This document shows, in pieces, positions 25,007-36,872 of a stretch of DNA of 64,000 nt. The notes below the pieces were generated by a model. The model ran no database searches and had not been told where the DNA came from. It was given only the letters and a program-made list of their open reading frames with translations. Source of the DNA: Cephalotus follicularis (taxonomy: Eukaryota > Streptophyta > Magnoliopsida > Oxalidales > Cephalotaceae); NCBI GenBank assembly GCA_001972305.1, contig BDDD01000714.1, forward strand, positions 76,874 through 140,873. The letters are read 5' to 3'. Both the position numbers and the translations under genes were made by a program. Every line of letters begins with the position of its first letter. The first letter of the stretch is position 1.

Positions 25007-25767
25007 TGTAACACCCCCGATTCGGGATCGGTGTGCCACACAAAACTTACAGATACGTAACTAAAAGGGTAAACAGTTACTCCAAAACATCATTATATTT
25101 ATTCAATTGATCAATACGTTTGTTCTAAAATTCTGAAACTGCAATTATAATCCTTAACAAAATTTTCAAGATCAAAATATTGTTCATAACACCGGTTAAC
25201 ATATGATCATAATACTATTATTCAATTGACAGAATCAAACTCCTAAGTGATCCACAAACCCAAGGTGTTTTTCTCTCATCACACTTGCCCCAGATGCTCC
25301 TGAAAACCTGCCACATGAAAAACAAAAATGCGGCTGATCAAACCTCAGTACGGATATAGAATAATAAAACAGTTACGAATCAGAACAGAACATTTTACAA
25401 AACAAAACAGTTTACGAAATAGAGCAATTACGAAATAAAACCGTACAAACTTTTTTATGAAAACAGAACTATTCATAAATAAACTGAATTTCTGCAATTC
25501 AAACGGCTTTCATTTCAAACTCATACATATATATAGATTCACAAATTTTCAAAAAATAATATATATATATACACGTATTCGGTCATATCCGATTCCAAAG
25601 CTTTTTCCAAATCAATGTTTTATACTGAGATATGCAATCACGGTTTAAATACATACATATATGCAAGGGATCCTGCAGAATCCACATGCCATACAGAATG
25701 ACGTGTACGACACTACACAATCAATTCACATAATATAACATAACATACATATATCCTAGGGCCGACC

Positions 25768-28410
25768 TGTCAAGACCACGTTGCCGCTAACTCTATGGGA
25801 CACAAGCCCTGACCGGGGATGACGCTTCTCTTGCCAACAACCCTCTTAAACTAAAACTGCCCAAGGAGAAAGCCTGGTCTGGGCTGGGCGCACAGCTAAC
25901 TTGCCAGTCGGGGTACAGGATCTAAGCCCTCTCCTGCTCAAGCCCCGCACACAACTTAAGACCAAAACTCCAAACGCGTTGTATCACAACGCCCAAGGCT
26001 TTACTTAACCAAAGCTCCAAAACGCACCACATTACTTAAGCCCCACATGCCCATTACATGGACTTAACATAACGCGCAAAGCATGCCTGGGGAGAGCACA
26101 CGCGTGCAACACACGAGCACACTAAGCAACATGCCCATGGACACTCCTTGTCCTTGGGTCTTTCTCCTTGCCTGGCTAAAACATCCTTAACGCAACTCCA
26201 CTACACTGCGCATGACTAACGCCTGGGGAGAAAACCACGCACTCTTCATGTGCCCACTTAACTCCCCTGGAGACTACGCATACATAAGTTGTTCCCGAGC
26301 GTACAACCCTGCTCAACAAAACAACAACTAACAACAAACATATGCCCTTCCCAGGCCTTCTTCTAACCAGCCTTCCCTGGCATCTGCCTGAGGACTCCTT
26401 CTGAGCGTCATACCTCAAAAGCAACCTTACCCGGGGACAACCTACCTCCACAGGTAACACTCTAAAAACTTAAGGCAACCACCTTAGCCCTAAACATACT
26501 CCCCCGCTAAGCTTATCCCCCGCCACTAGCCCGGGGACTCCCTAGCTCCCCCGCGAGGCCTGGTATCACAAAACTCAAAACATGAAACATTCATAAAAAC
26601 ACATAATAAAGACATCTATGAACTTAAAACATACATATCAAAACTTGAAATCATCAAACTAATACATATATCATCCCTGGCATGTACACACTGCCTCCTC
26701 TGGCAGGTAAAAGAATAACTTATCTTTACATAAGAAAACTCTCAACTACCCTACTTCAAAAGAAGGGTAACATAACCCAAAGTATTCCCCATGCTATGCA
26801 ATGCTAAGGCCCGAGCTGATGTTCCCTGGCGCTGAGCTCAAAACTACCTTGCTAGCTATCTACTGCTGGCCTGGAGGGTCTCCTCCGGCTGGCTGGTGTG
26901 CAAAACAGTTTGTGAGGGGATTAGTCCAACTAAGTAAGTGAAATGAGAACAAAACATCCTCTGGTACATTCTTAAAATGAATGCGCATGAACATGAATAT
27001 CTATCCCAACTGGGGAAAAAAGCTATGGAAAAATATATGTCATGGCATACAATAAAGACACGCTCAAAGTACTTGAAAGAAAAGCTTACTATTTCTCTGC
27101 TTAGCTGGTTCTAGAACGTTCATAAAGCTGAAAAGAACTTAAGATACAACTCATTGAAAGAAAGATAACTAAGAAAGGGCCGGGGTTCTTCCCAGCTAAA
27201 CACCCGAGGAGAACAACTAAGCTAGGAACTGGCTTTTCTATGCTGATCTAGGCCAAAGCCTATTGTTTACATTATATATACCTGCCAACTTATAGTGGCG
27301 CTGAGCTGATCTAGGCCGAAGCCTGCTTGGCAGTATCTGTTGAGAACCCATGGTTCCCTTCTGTGCTTGCTATTCTTGCTTTTCTTACTTAACTGGGCGG
27401 ATGGCATTGCTGCCGAGGACAAAGTCCTCCTCTAGAAGACTTACTGAAAGGCTCTAATCTCTACTCAGGCAACTTAGCTCTGCTGCACTCAAACCCTAAA
27501 TACCATCATAGACAATAGCATAAAGGAGATCCAGGTAGGACCTGGGGACAGTCTCGCCCGGCTTCCTAGACAATAGTAGACCGAAGAGGTTGGAGCTATA
27601 TACATAGTGCTCGGCTGCACTCATACCCTAAACACCATCATAGACAATAACGTAAAGGAGATCCAGGTATGAAACCCGGGGGCAGACTCGCTCAACTTCC
27701 CATCATAGACAACAGTTGACCGAGGAGTTGGTTTGAGCACGGACGCGTTACCTTACTGGAAAGTGACTAGCTCACTTGAAGAACTTGAGCTCTAGTGCTC
27801 GAGAAACTCTCTTTTTCTCTCTTTCTTTCATGGGAAACATACAAAGACGCTAGGGGAAACAAATTCCCATTAGAAGGCTCTCACTGTACTGTGGATTAGA
27901 AACTGAAAGAGTTATCAAGAACATCATGAAACAACTAGAAACATAGAAAGGATGTCCCACTCACAGTTCTTGGCTACGTTCTTACTGGCTTCCTCAGACG
28001 AGAACTTCTCCTCTATCTCCTCGCCTGCTGCTACGCCTGGCTGCTTCTCCACTAAGCTTTGAAAGATTTGAACTGCTGCTCTCCTCCCACTCGTCAATGA
28101 AGAAGAAGAAGAAGAAGAAGAAGAACCAAAGCTCTCTCTCTCTCACTCTAAAACTCTCTTTAATCTGCCGAAACTAAAAGAAAGAAAAGACTACAACTCC
28201 CAACATAAGCCATCATTTGCCTTGGGATATGGAAGCTTCCTCAACAGGCTTTGCACTTAAGTCCCTTAACTTCCTCTAATCATGATTTAAACTTGGGCTT
28301 ATAACACTTAACTTCCTTTCATTTCTCAATTAAGTCCGAAGCCCAAAAAAAAAATCATTCTCCATAGAAAAAGTTGTCTTAGGCTCCCAAAGCAGCTATG
28401 GGGCGTTACA
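25768..28410 (-). mobile_element. Solo LTR, family D-like, minus strand
   Basis: Plus-strand ends are TGTCAAGACCACG and GGGGCGTTACA, flanked by an exact duplication CGACC (25763-25767 and 28411-28415). There is no coding interior. Repeated CCATCATAGACAATA..GGAGATCCAGG segments (27500-27740) resemble 17220-17340 in the probable D LTR. A GAA microsatellite lies at 28099-28125. Confidence 0.88.
28099..28125 (+). repeat. GAA microsatellite
   Basis: Eight to nine GAA units. Confidence 0.92.
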
Positions 28411-29434
28411 CGACCCATACGCCTCTATCAAAAAGGGGATCCAAATCATATTCACATGATATCATAAACATGGAGAGATGCCATAGACTAATCACACCAC
28501 TACGAAAAGTGTCATGTCCCCGTGTCAGGCCTACTACATGCCTATGGCAGCTCCATAGGTAGGAAACATATATTCTCAGTATTTTGAAAATAATGATTTT
28601 ATCAAAAATCATTTCCAATTATTGGTTTACTCCCAAAACCAGTCCAAAACATATCATAAAACCAGCATACTCCGTAATTGAAAATCATGCTCATTTAATA
28701 ACAAAATCTGTATCATAAAAATTAGCATACTTTCATGAGTGAAAATCATGCTGAATTTATAAAATCGGTAATATTCAACTTTACTCAATAAGTAATAAAA
28801 CAAACTTTCTTCAAAACATATCAAAACGAGGAATCCGTACGAAAAACATATCTGAATTCATTTCAATAAAATCAGAGGACAAAAATTAAGAATGAAGAAT
28901 AATTCCGTACTAAAAGAAAAACTGATTTCAAAACCGAAGATGTCCAAAACGGAGAATAAATTCGTACGTTATTCATTAAAAACATAGATGTGATTTGTTT
29001 CAATAAAATGAAGAATAAAATCCGTACTTTATTCACTAAAAAGTAAAACCGAATTCATTTCAATAAAACCGATGGAGAAATCCAAGAAAGAATAAATTCG
29101 TATTCAAAGCAAAAATTGAAATCATTTGAATAAAATCAGAATGGGGGAAATCAAAGACGAAATATCTGTAGTTGTTCAAAAACCATTTGCTAATAAAATC
29201 AGTAAGATAACCAAAAATGAAAGTATCCGTACTTGCTTCATAAAATAAGACTGAAATTTATTATTTAACAAAATCAATAGGATTTAATCCAAAACCATTT
29301 CAAAACAGTATTTCCGAACAAAATCCAAAAACGATATCAAAACATATTTCCATATCCAAAAACCATATTCATTTAATTTTCACAATAATTAAAAGAGGTG
29401 ATTATAGTAAAATCGGTATATAAAACAATGTTAT

Positions 29435-31967
29435 TGTCACGCCCCCGTTTTCCAAGAAGACAACATTAAAGTGATAAGGCAATCAACACAACATAATTCA
29501 GCTTATGCGATATTACGAATAAACAAAAACCTTCAGTAGCGGAAGCAATAACATGAAGTAAGCTGAATTAAAATATGTATCACGTATCCCATACTACGTG
29601 ATACCCACAGAGTTTATATAAAACCCAACATCATTGTCGATCGCCCATAAACGGAGCGTGATGATACAGTACGAAATAAAATAAACCCACGTTACAATAA
29701 TTCAGTTTACATAGTCATTGTTCAGTAATCCAGTACACAAAATAAGCGAAATAACTTAGTCTTCTCTTTAAGTCTCCTTGCATGCTCCATATCAAAACCC
29801 ACTCCATCAATCTGTTACAGTAGGGGGTTAGCCTTTGTCCTCACTCGGCTAAGTAGAAAAGTTTATGTATACAGTTCAAGGTCAAAGGTAATGTGTATCA
29901 TGAATGAATGCATAGTGATGCAGTATGACATGTAATTTTCACAGTAATTATATCTCCGTATGTACATATAAAAACATATGCATGTTCACAGTACGAGTAT
30001 AACCTCATAAGGTTATATCAAACACAGGTAGTAAGTATGTCCCCAAAAGGAACCAGACAAGTAGGTCCTCATAACTGTCGCCACCTCTTGGCCCCAACGT
30101 CATGCCCTCTTACCCCATCCCCGTTTGCGAAAGGCTTGGAGCAAGTCCTCCGTATGTTGCTTAGCACGGCGGCTAAACCAACAACAGGTTACTAGCACAG
30201 TGGCTGAGTAATCAATAGGTTACAAACACAGTACAATACAAGTCAAGCAACAAAATATGATTACTTGATCAAAATATATTTGTTTAAAATATATTACTCC
30301 ATTATCGGGTTGTTATAAGTTGTAATACTTAAAACAATACATTTCTCTGTCGTTGGGAACACTTTCCCAGTCATTTGAGAATAAAGTTTTGTCAATTATA
30401 CATTTTCCCCCAAAATGATTGTAATAATCATGCAAGTTTTCAAGATGGTTAACACATTTAAAAATCCACCACAACCAATCACAGTACATTAACAGTTCAA
30501 ATGCAGGGCAAACATAGGCTCAGAATGCACCTAGGGTTGTTGGTAATTAACCTAGGCCTATCACCTTCTCTAAAGGTCCAATTTATGCTGTAACAGACGA
30601 CTGTTTTTCCATAACAGCCGACTGGATCCTTGAGTCAGTCGACTGTTCTTCCCCAACAGTCGACTTGTTCATCCCGAGTAATCAGTAGTCGGCTGTCTTC
30701 CTTCGACAGTCGACTATTTTGGGCAAAAACGCATGCACAGTCGACTGTTCTTACATGACAGTCGGCTAGATGATCGAGTAGTCGACTGTTTTACTTAAAC
30801 AGTCGGCTGTTCTGGGCTGGACAGTACCAGTAATTCACTTCTAAATCCATTCAACAAGCAATTGAAACTTATCCACACGTATTCAGACCCCAGAATATCA
30901 CCAGTAGTCATATCATGGTCTAAAATACAACTCAATTCATGCATTATTCTCCGTTTTCATCGTAGTTCAAATGAAATCCAAACATGGTATTGCATGAAAC
31001 CCAATCCAAAACTCAGTGTGCATGTCAGGTTATTTATTAACAGTAACCACAACATTAATACAGAAATCCACAGCCAAACAACTACACCATTCATTTATAA
31101 CATCATTACTCTTAAACTCAAAATGCATGCATAGAATTCTCTACCATTTCCCCTACCTTTGATTTCAAGTTAGAAATCGAAAGTCCACCTCTTTGTGTCT
31201 CCTTTCCAGTATCTTTGAGCCTCCCAGTAGCTCCAAGAACAGTCCAATAGCTCCAATCCGAGCACCAAGCTTAACAATGGAGAATCCTCTCAATTTCTCA
31301 CTATTTCTCTCTCAATTTCTCACTATCTCCTCTCTCAATTTCTCTGGTTCTTTCTTATCAGGTTGCAGAGTGAGAGAGACGAAGGGAAAAGAGCATTTAT
31401 GCAGTCCCCTCTCCCTCAACCCGTTTTTCATGGCACTAAGGGCCCTTCTCTCCCATTATCACTTGCATGCACACACACTTGTCACTCTTTCTCTTCCCCT
31501 CTGTCCTTGCAGGTCCTGGCATGGTGGTGCATGCTCAACACGTTTTATTGCATGTGATGGCTTCTGAAGATGCTCTTCCCATGTCAGTTTGCATGTGATT
31601 TTGCCATTTGTCATAAAAACAGAGCATGAACCAGTCGGCTGCCCTTCCCTGGCAGTCGGCTGTTCACCTGGAAATCTGTTGCCAAGTGTCACGACAGTTG
31701 GCCAGTCGGCTGGCTCCTGACGCCAGTCGATTACCCCATACTTCAGCCCAACAGTCGATTGGTATATCGCACCAGTCGGCTGGTATATCGCACCAGTCGG
31801 CTGTCCAAGCCAAAATTGCCACAATTATACTTAGAATCACACTTCTAAATGCTCTAAATTAATTTAAATTCAAGATATCAACCAGGAAATTCACCTTTTA
31901 TTAATTCAAGGTAAAAATTACATCGAGGATTACAATAATACATGAAATTGAATTTTCGGGCGTTACA
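29435..31967 (-). repeat. 3' LTR of minus-strand family A element
   Basis: On the minus strand it starts TGTAACGCCCGAAAATTC at 31967 and ends GGGGGCGTGACA at 29435. It carries CAGTCGACTG-like repeats at 30593-30825 and 31630-31805, and CGCCACCTCTTGGCCCC near 30069, the reverse complement of the paired module in the 9262 LTR. The internal side abuts a polypurine tract and integrase. Confidence 0.87.
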
Positions 31968-31985
31968 ATCCCCCCTCCTTCAAAG
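31968..31985 (-). promoter_or_regulatory. Polypurine tract
   Basis: The plus strand ATCCCCCCTCCTTCAAAG reads as a purine run ending GGAGGGGGGAT on the minus strand, adjacent to the LTR start. It is homologous to 16236-16253. Confidence 0.85.
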
Positions 31986-32010
31986 GAATTCGTCCTCGAA
32001 TTTACATATA

Positions 32011-32577
32011 CTAAAACAAGTGAGGATAACTCTCCCGAATATCCTCTTCTCATTCCCAAGTTGCCTCATCCAGATGATGAAACTGCCATTGAACCTTTAC
32101 CATCGGAATGATTCGGTTCCTCAATACTTGTGTCTTCTGATCCAGGATTCTCACGGGTGACTCCTCGCAAGAAAGATCATCCCTCACCATAACCGAGTCA
32201 CAATCCAAGACATGTGATGGGTCTCAGATATAACCTCGTAGCATCGATACATGGAAGACATCTTGTACACTCGACAATGTATGAGGCAAGGCTAGCTGAT
32301 AAGCTACTTCCCCAACCCTCTCCAGAATCTCAAAAGGACCAATATAGCGTGGCGCTAACTTGCCCTTCCTCCCGAATCTTTGTACCCCTTTCCACGGAGA
32401 CACCTTCAAAAACACGTGATCTCCCACACTGAAGGTCAAAGGCCTTCTCATCACACTGTTGACATAGCTCTTTTGCCGACTCTATGCTGCTAGTAACTTC
32501 TCTTTGATGAACTTGACTTTCTCCAAAGTATCCTCCACCAAATCCGACCCAAGCAATGGTCGTTCACCAACCTCGTC
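32011..32577 (-). pseudogene. int: Integrase C-terminal part and chromodomain, family A minus-strand copy
   Basis: Encodes the end of integrase (RRPLTFSVGDHVFLKVSPW, about 32450-32390; LAPRYIGPFEILERVGEVAY, about 32360-32300) and the chromodomain (MVKVQWQFH then EATWE). Compared with 15640-16208, three in-frame stops are present at 32482-32484 (Gln position), 32224-32226 and 32050-32052 (Arg positions). All are explained by C-to-T changes. Everything upstream of about residue DEVGERP is missing, cut at 32577. Confidence 0.88.
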
Positions 32578-32871
32578 TGTCTATTTTCTAACGTTCGACT
32601 GCTTCCTTTGGACAGTCGGTTGTTCGTTCATTAGTCATCTAGTTGACTGTTTCTATAACAGTCGGTTGTTGCCACCTCAACTTCCCAGTCGACTGTCATA
32701 CCAAGCAGTCGGTTGTTTGGGAATCCCTCATTAGCTTAATGCCATACAAATAAGTTTCACCTTAATCCAGTATCAACACATTGCTCAATTAAAAGACAAT
32801 TAGGCAGAAATCCTCAGTTCAATGTATACTTAATCATTAATTGTAAAATATACAAAATTGTGAGTATTACA
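32578..32871 (-). repeat. Truncated LTR fragment joined to integrase
   Basis: Contains six CAGTCGGTTG/CAGTCGACTG-like units (32595-32715). On the minus strand it starts TGTAATACTCACAATTTTG at 32871. It is probably what is left of the 5' LTR of the same or a related element after deletion of the interior. Flanks GTTAT (29430-29434) and GAAAC (32872-32876) do not match. Confidence 0.55.
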
Positions 32872-33369
32872 GAAACACAACAAGGATCAAATGACAATGT
32901 ATCTCCTCCGACCTACTTTGTATAAATGTGGTTAATGTAAATGAACAGATGTTGTGTAGGAGACATGGTTTATTTCAGCTATCGACCTACTGGCTTGTGG
33001 CAATGCTTAACATATGTGTGTTTATGCATTGGATATGGATGGGTTCATCATTTGAGGTATTAGAATGTATATTTCTGAATTTTCTCCTATGGGAGTGTGG
33101 TTTACTGAGGGCTGAGCCCAACATATAAACTGTGGTTTTCTTTATAGGGGGCACAGTCCGATAAATTGATACTACATGCCTGATTTTTGTAAAATTATAA
33201 GAGTTAGAATATTCAATTGATTATCCCACTGACATGATATGATTTATTAAAGTGTTAAATTCATAGCACTTTTTTTTGGAGTATGATTAATATATGAGTT
33301 GCATAGATTGAAGAGACGGTGTATCACGAGTCGGGTCGTGGGGGTTTCCTCGCAGTTCAGGGTGTGGCA

Positions 33370-33829
33370 GTCGATTAGTGCACCTTATTCAATCTTGAGT
33401 TCTTAACCGTTGAAGCTTTGTGAACATTGTCCGCGGTTTGCATTAAGCACTGACGGTGTCATTAAAGTATCAATGCTTAAAGCATTTTAGCAGATTCCTA
33501 CATTCACTGTATCAAAGCGCTGATATAACCTTTCTAAACTTTTGGCGTTTTGTCACTAACCGTTGACGATTTCTCTTGACTATCGATGCTTTGTGCAATA
33601 TGTCTTGGTTTCAAAGACTTAACTGTTGAAGCTTTGAAAATAAATTTCAACGGGTTGCCTAAGCGCTGACGTTTACTTTGTAACTGTCAACGCTTTGTCC
33701 TGTTTTGCCAAGTGCTTGAAATTCTTCTTTGTTGGATTTTTCTTGTAATCCTTAGCATTTCTAATATCTTTCATAACAAATAAATAATGTTTAGATGCAA
33801 ATATGTTAATTGAGACAAAAATGTCAACA
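33370..33829 (-). repeat. Copia (Sirevirus-like) 3' LTR, proximal part
   Basis: The minus-strand LTR starts TGTTGACATTTTTGTC at 33829, just after AAAGTGGGAGAT, the typical Ty1/copia tract-LTR junction. It contains degenerate GTCGAC/TTGACGCTT repeats at 33400-33720. It is cut at 33370 by the family E LTR. Confidence 0.8.
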
Positions 33830-33841
33830 ATCTCCCACTTT
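33830..33841 (-). promoter_or_regulatory. Copia polypurine tract, LTR-proximal
   Basis: ATCTCCCACTTT on the plus strand reads AAAGTGGGAGAT on the minus strand, next to the LTR start. This is the canonical position. Confidence 0.85.
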
Positions 33842-34263
33842 TTTATGATGACAAAATTTTTTTATATATGAGCACAATTTGAGAAATAGTTAAATATATA
33901 CGCTCTTTACGAAAAATAGTTTAAAGAAATAGTTAAGAAGATAAGATATACTCTCCCCCTTAGCCTTTACTCCCCATCAACTCGTGCGTGGCATTTATTC
34001 TGCCGCTTTTATGTATACCATCAAAAATTCGAGAACAACAAAAGTTATGATAACAAAATAACTTAAACAATTTACTGTAAATTTAATCATTCCATATAAG
34101 TTGCAAGAAATACAAAGTTATTTAATCATTAAGCGTAAACATTCATTCAACGAATTGCATTTTAACAAAGACTTTTGAGTTATAGATCAAAATACAAACA
34201 CAAACATAAGATGCGAGAAATAACAAAACAAGACTAATGATGAATGATGTGTAATGCAAATGA
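33842..34263 (-). other. Copia 3' non-coding region with a second polypurine tract
   Basis: No ORF. At 33951-33965 the minus strand reads GGCTAAGGGGGAGAG, a second purine tract. Repeated purine tracts before the 3' LTR are described for Sireviruses, which agrees with the pol type at 59549-60367. The rest is AT-rich. Confidence 0.65.
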
Positions 34264-34369
34264 TCAATCCTCATCATCACCTCCAACATCTTCGATATCG
34301 GTGTCGTGACCTTCTTCTTGATTTTCTTCTTCATTTTGTGTGTTATCTTCGCCTTGTTGACTAGATGAA
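34264..34369 (-). pseudogene. Copia additional ORF, C-terminal piece (piece 3)
   Basis: Read from 34369 towards 34264 (one base, then 34 codons and TGA) it encodes a very acidic tail (SSSQQGEDNTQNEEENQEEG, then ending GGDDED). The piece ends at the LTR boundary 34370. It fits the end of piece 2 at 46349, which stops in an equally Glu-rich stretch (EEGEEVQGQEE). It is followed downstream by the copia purine tracts and LTR, so the protein lies between pol and the 3' LTR. The join to piece 2 has no target duplication, so a few residues may be lost. Confidence 0.75.
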
Positions 34370-34511
34370 TGTAACGCCCGGGATTTTCATTAATGTAATG
34401 TTGTAATTTTCAATGCGTTTATGCATTTAATTAATGAGAATTATGACTTTTCCCCACTTTGTAATGTTAAGATTTGAGCAAAAGTTGAAGTGTGGAAAGT
34501 GCTGAAACAGG

Positions 34512-34652
34512 GCAGGCAGCCGACTGTCCAAGAGGGACAGTCGACTGGACCCCCCTTTTAATGGGACCAGCCGACTGCTGTGAGGGACAGCCAGCTGGGG
34601 ATGATGACGATAGAGACAGCCTACTGCCGAGGCAAGGTAGTCGATTGCCATG
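34512..34652. repeat. CAGTCGACTG-like repeats
   Basis: About six copies (GCAGCCGACTGTCC, ACAGTCGACTGG, CCAGCCGACTGC and similar). Confidence 0.88.
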
Positions 34653-34967
34653 GGATAGGTCAGTTAAAAACGTGTTGGCAGTCTGTTTTTGGCAGAGAGA
34701 AAGGGGGAGAGAACAAAATTGCTCAGTTGTGGGGTTGTGAGGAGAGAGGCACGAAAATGCCCATAAATACACATGTCTCTTCCCGTCATTCCATCAACAT
34801 TGCATTAAGAAAGAGAGATAGATAGTTATGAAAGAAAAGGGAGAGAAAAGAGAAGAGAGAAGTTGTATCTCTCCAATTTTGAGCTTGGAATCTGGACTTG
34901 GAGCTCGAACCAGACCTAGTGGAGTTGCTGGACGGATTCAGAAGCTTGGAAACTCGGATTGGGACTG

Positions 34968-34970
<3 letters not shown>

Positions 34971-35016
<46 letters not shown>
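34971..35016. repeat. TA/TATG microsatellite
   Basis: Three (TA)n runs separated by TG. Confidence 0.93.
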
Positions 35017-35515
35017 GTCTTGTGATCTATTATGTACTGCATCATGGATGCATTCATTACATGACTTTCTTTATCTTTGATCATAAATTTCACTTATGAT
35101 TTAGCCGAGTGAGGACAAAGGCTCACCCCCAACTATTACAGATTGATGCAGTGACTTGGATATCGACCGTGCATGGCCGAATCAGAGGAGAGACGGAGTT
35201 TTATCTGCTTAAATAAATGTTAAACCATGTATTAAAACATGTTTTGTTTCGGATTACTATACTAATGTTTTAATGATGTTAATCGACTTCGATCATGCTC
35301 CGGTTGTGGGAAGTTGACATGACTTGTTAATGTTAAATGATGGAATCATGTGGTATGGGACGCATGATTCGGTTTATTTTCAGCTTATATTTAAATTCTT
35401 CCACAAGATGTTAATGGTATTTAAAGTTTTAAATTTACCGTATTTGCATAAGCTGAATATTTATGTTAAATTGCCATGACCTTTATCTTGTCAATGAAGC
35501 GGGGTGTGACAGCAG

Positions 35516-35527
35516 TGGTATCAGAGC
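35516..35527 (+). promoter_or_regulatory. Primer binding site (initiator tRNA-Met)
   Basis: TGGTATCAGAGC, four bases after the LTR end, as in the first element. Confidence 0.93.
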
Positions 35528-35652
35528 ATATAGCCATTATATGCTTAGCTGGGATATTATCCTTGGCAATTAAATAAGTGTTCCTGTAAGGAAAGTTCAT
35601 TAATGATTTAAGATTCTTCATGATTATTAATGTCATTTTATTATAGCAACAA

Positions 35653-36872
35653 ATGGACGGTCGAAGAAGACGTGGAAGGCGTAGAGTTATTGATAAGGAT
35701 GTTCCCGAGGAGGTGAATCTTGGGGTAGATCCAATGAATGATGTTCCACAGGGGGCTGCCAATATGAATGTTCCCGAGGTGGCGCCTAATGCGAGAGATC
35801 CAATGGACCGCATCGCTGACTACATCCAGCAGCAGAGAGCTGCTAATCAGAAACAGATGGCCGCTAATGCAGCGAACATGGAGAAGATGCGGAGATTGTA
35901 TGCTCAAGCTCAGCCTCAGCATATGGCTCATCCTCAAGGCGTACATGATGACGGTAATCAGTTTGGAAGGAACCTTGAGAGATTCATGAGACAGAATCCT
36001 CCCAGTTTCAAAGGGGAGCTGGATGCCACTATTGCTGAGAGATGGTTACAGGATCTAGAGAAGATCTTCGAGGTGATAGAATGCACCGACAGGCAGAAAC
36101 TGAGATTTACTGTGTACCGACTATGGGGTGAGGCCACCCACTGGTGGGAGATGGTTAAAGCAAAATGGGAAGCAACCGGAGTTGCTAGTACTTGGGAAGG
36201 GTGTCAGGAGGAGTTCCTGGCGACTTATATACCCCCGATAGTGCGAGAAAGGAGAGAGACGGAGCTCTTGGAGCTGCGGCAGGGTGACATGACTGTGGCC
36301 AAGTATCAGGCCATATTTGTGGAGCTTGGCAGACATTCGGCTTATCTGGTGGCAGATGAGGAAAAGAAGATCCGGGGGTTTTGAGGGGTTTACGACCGAA
36401 TCTTTGGTCTTGGATTAGAGCTATGGAGCTTGGTACTTTTGTTGAGGTCGCTCAGAAGGCGAGATTGAAGGAGAGTATATCGAGTGAAGACTGGGCCGAG
36501 AGGGCCCGAGCACAACAGAATAAACAGACATCTACTCAGTCTAGGCCAGCATCATGGAAATGGCAGGGCAGCGGTTCTCCAACAAAGTCACCAAAGAATA
36601 GATCCAACCAGTCTGCCAGTCAAGGGAGTAACACGAGGCTCAGAGCTTGTTCTTCCTGCGGCCGTATGTGTCTCATTCAGAAAGACTGTTGGTTGAAGAA
36701 AGGGCTGTGTATGAGATATGGGGAGTCTGGCCACATGGCGAGGGATTGCCCGAGCGGTCAGACGATAGCACCTACTGGGCCAACGTGTGGTACCGGTTCT
36801 GCACCTGGACCGTCACAGTGGAAAGATACCGGCAAGGGTATCGTGAAAGGTAGAGTTTCCAGTCTCACTTAG
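35653..36872 (+). pseudogene. gag: gag of second family A element, one frameshift and one stop
   Basis: Starts MDGRRRRGRRRVIDKDVPEE and runs 243 codons. A missing base at about 36378 moves coding to the frame of 36381-36872, which ends at TAG 36870-36872 in place of the Gln seen in the first copy. Both zinc knuckles are damaged: CSSCGRMCLIQKDC lacks the His and CMRYGESGHMARDC has Tyr for the second Cys. The capsid part is the best-preserved gag in the window, because the first copy is frameshifted earlier. Confidence 0.88.

Larger units (their letters stand above)
25007..33369 (+). mobile_element. Family E LTR (solo or 3' LTR) with two nested insertions
   Basis: Starts TGTAACACCCCCGATTCGGG and ends CAGTTCAGGGTGTGGCA. 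Its first part matches 21689-22490 and its last 490 bases match 22860-23445. Removing 25768-28410 and 29435-32871 leaves about 2.3 kb. No matching target duplication was found (CCTAG on the left, GTCGA on the right), so one end may have been altered. 28411-29434 is AT-rich LTR interior with many AATCCGTAC units and no gene. Confidence 0.75.
34370..35511 (+). repeat. 5' LTR of second family A element
   Basis: TGTAACGCCCGGGATTTT to GCGGGGTGTGACA, 1142 bases, half the length of the LTR at 9262. It has one CAGCCGACTG/CAGTCGACTG block (34512-34652) and a TA-rich microsatellite (34971-35016), but not the second block or the paired GGCCAGGAG module. Confidence 0.9.

Noticed and set aside
31193..31567. 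124-codon ORF
   Set aside because: Lies antisense within the family A 3' LTR (29435-31967). It has no domain.
25007..33369. Target-site duplication for the family E LTR
   Set aside because: Flanks CCTAG and GTCGA do not match. I report the LTR by terminal and internal homology only.
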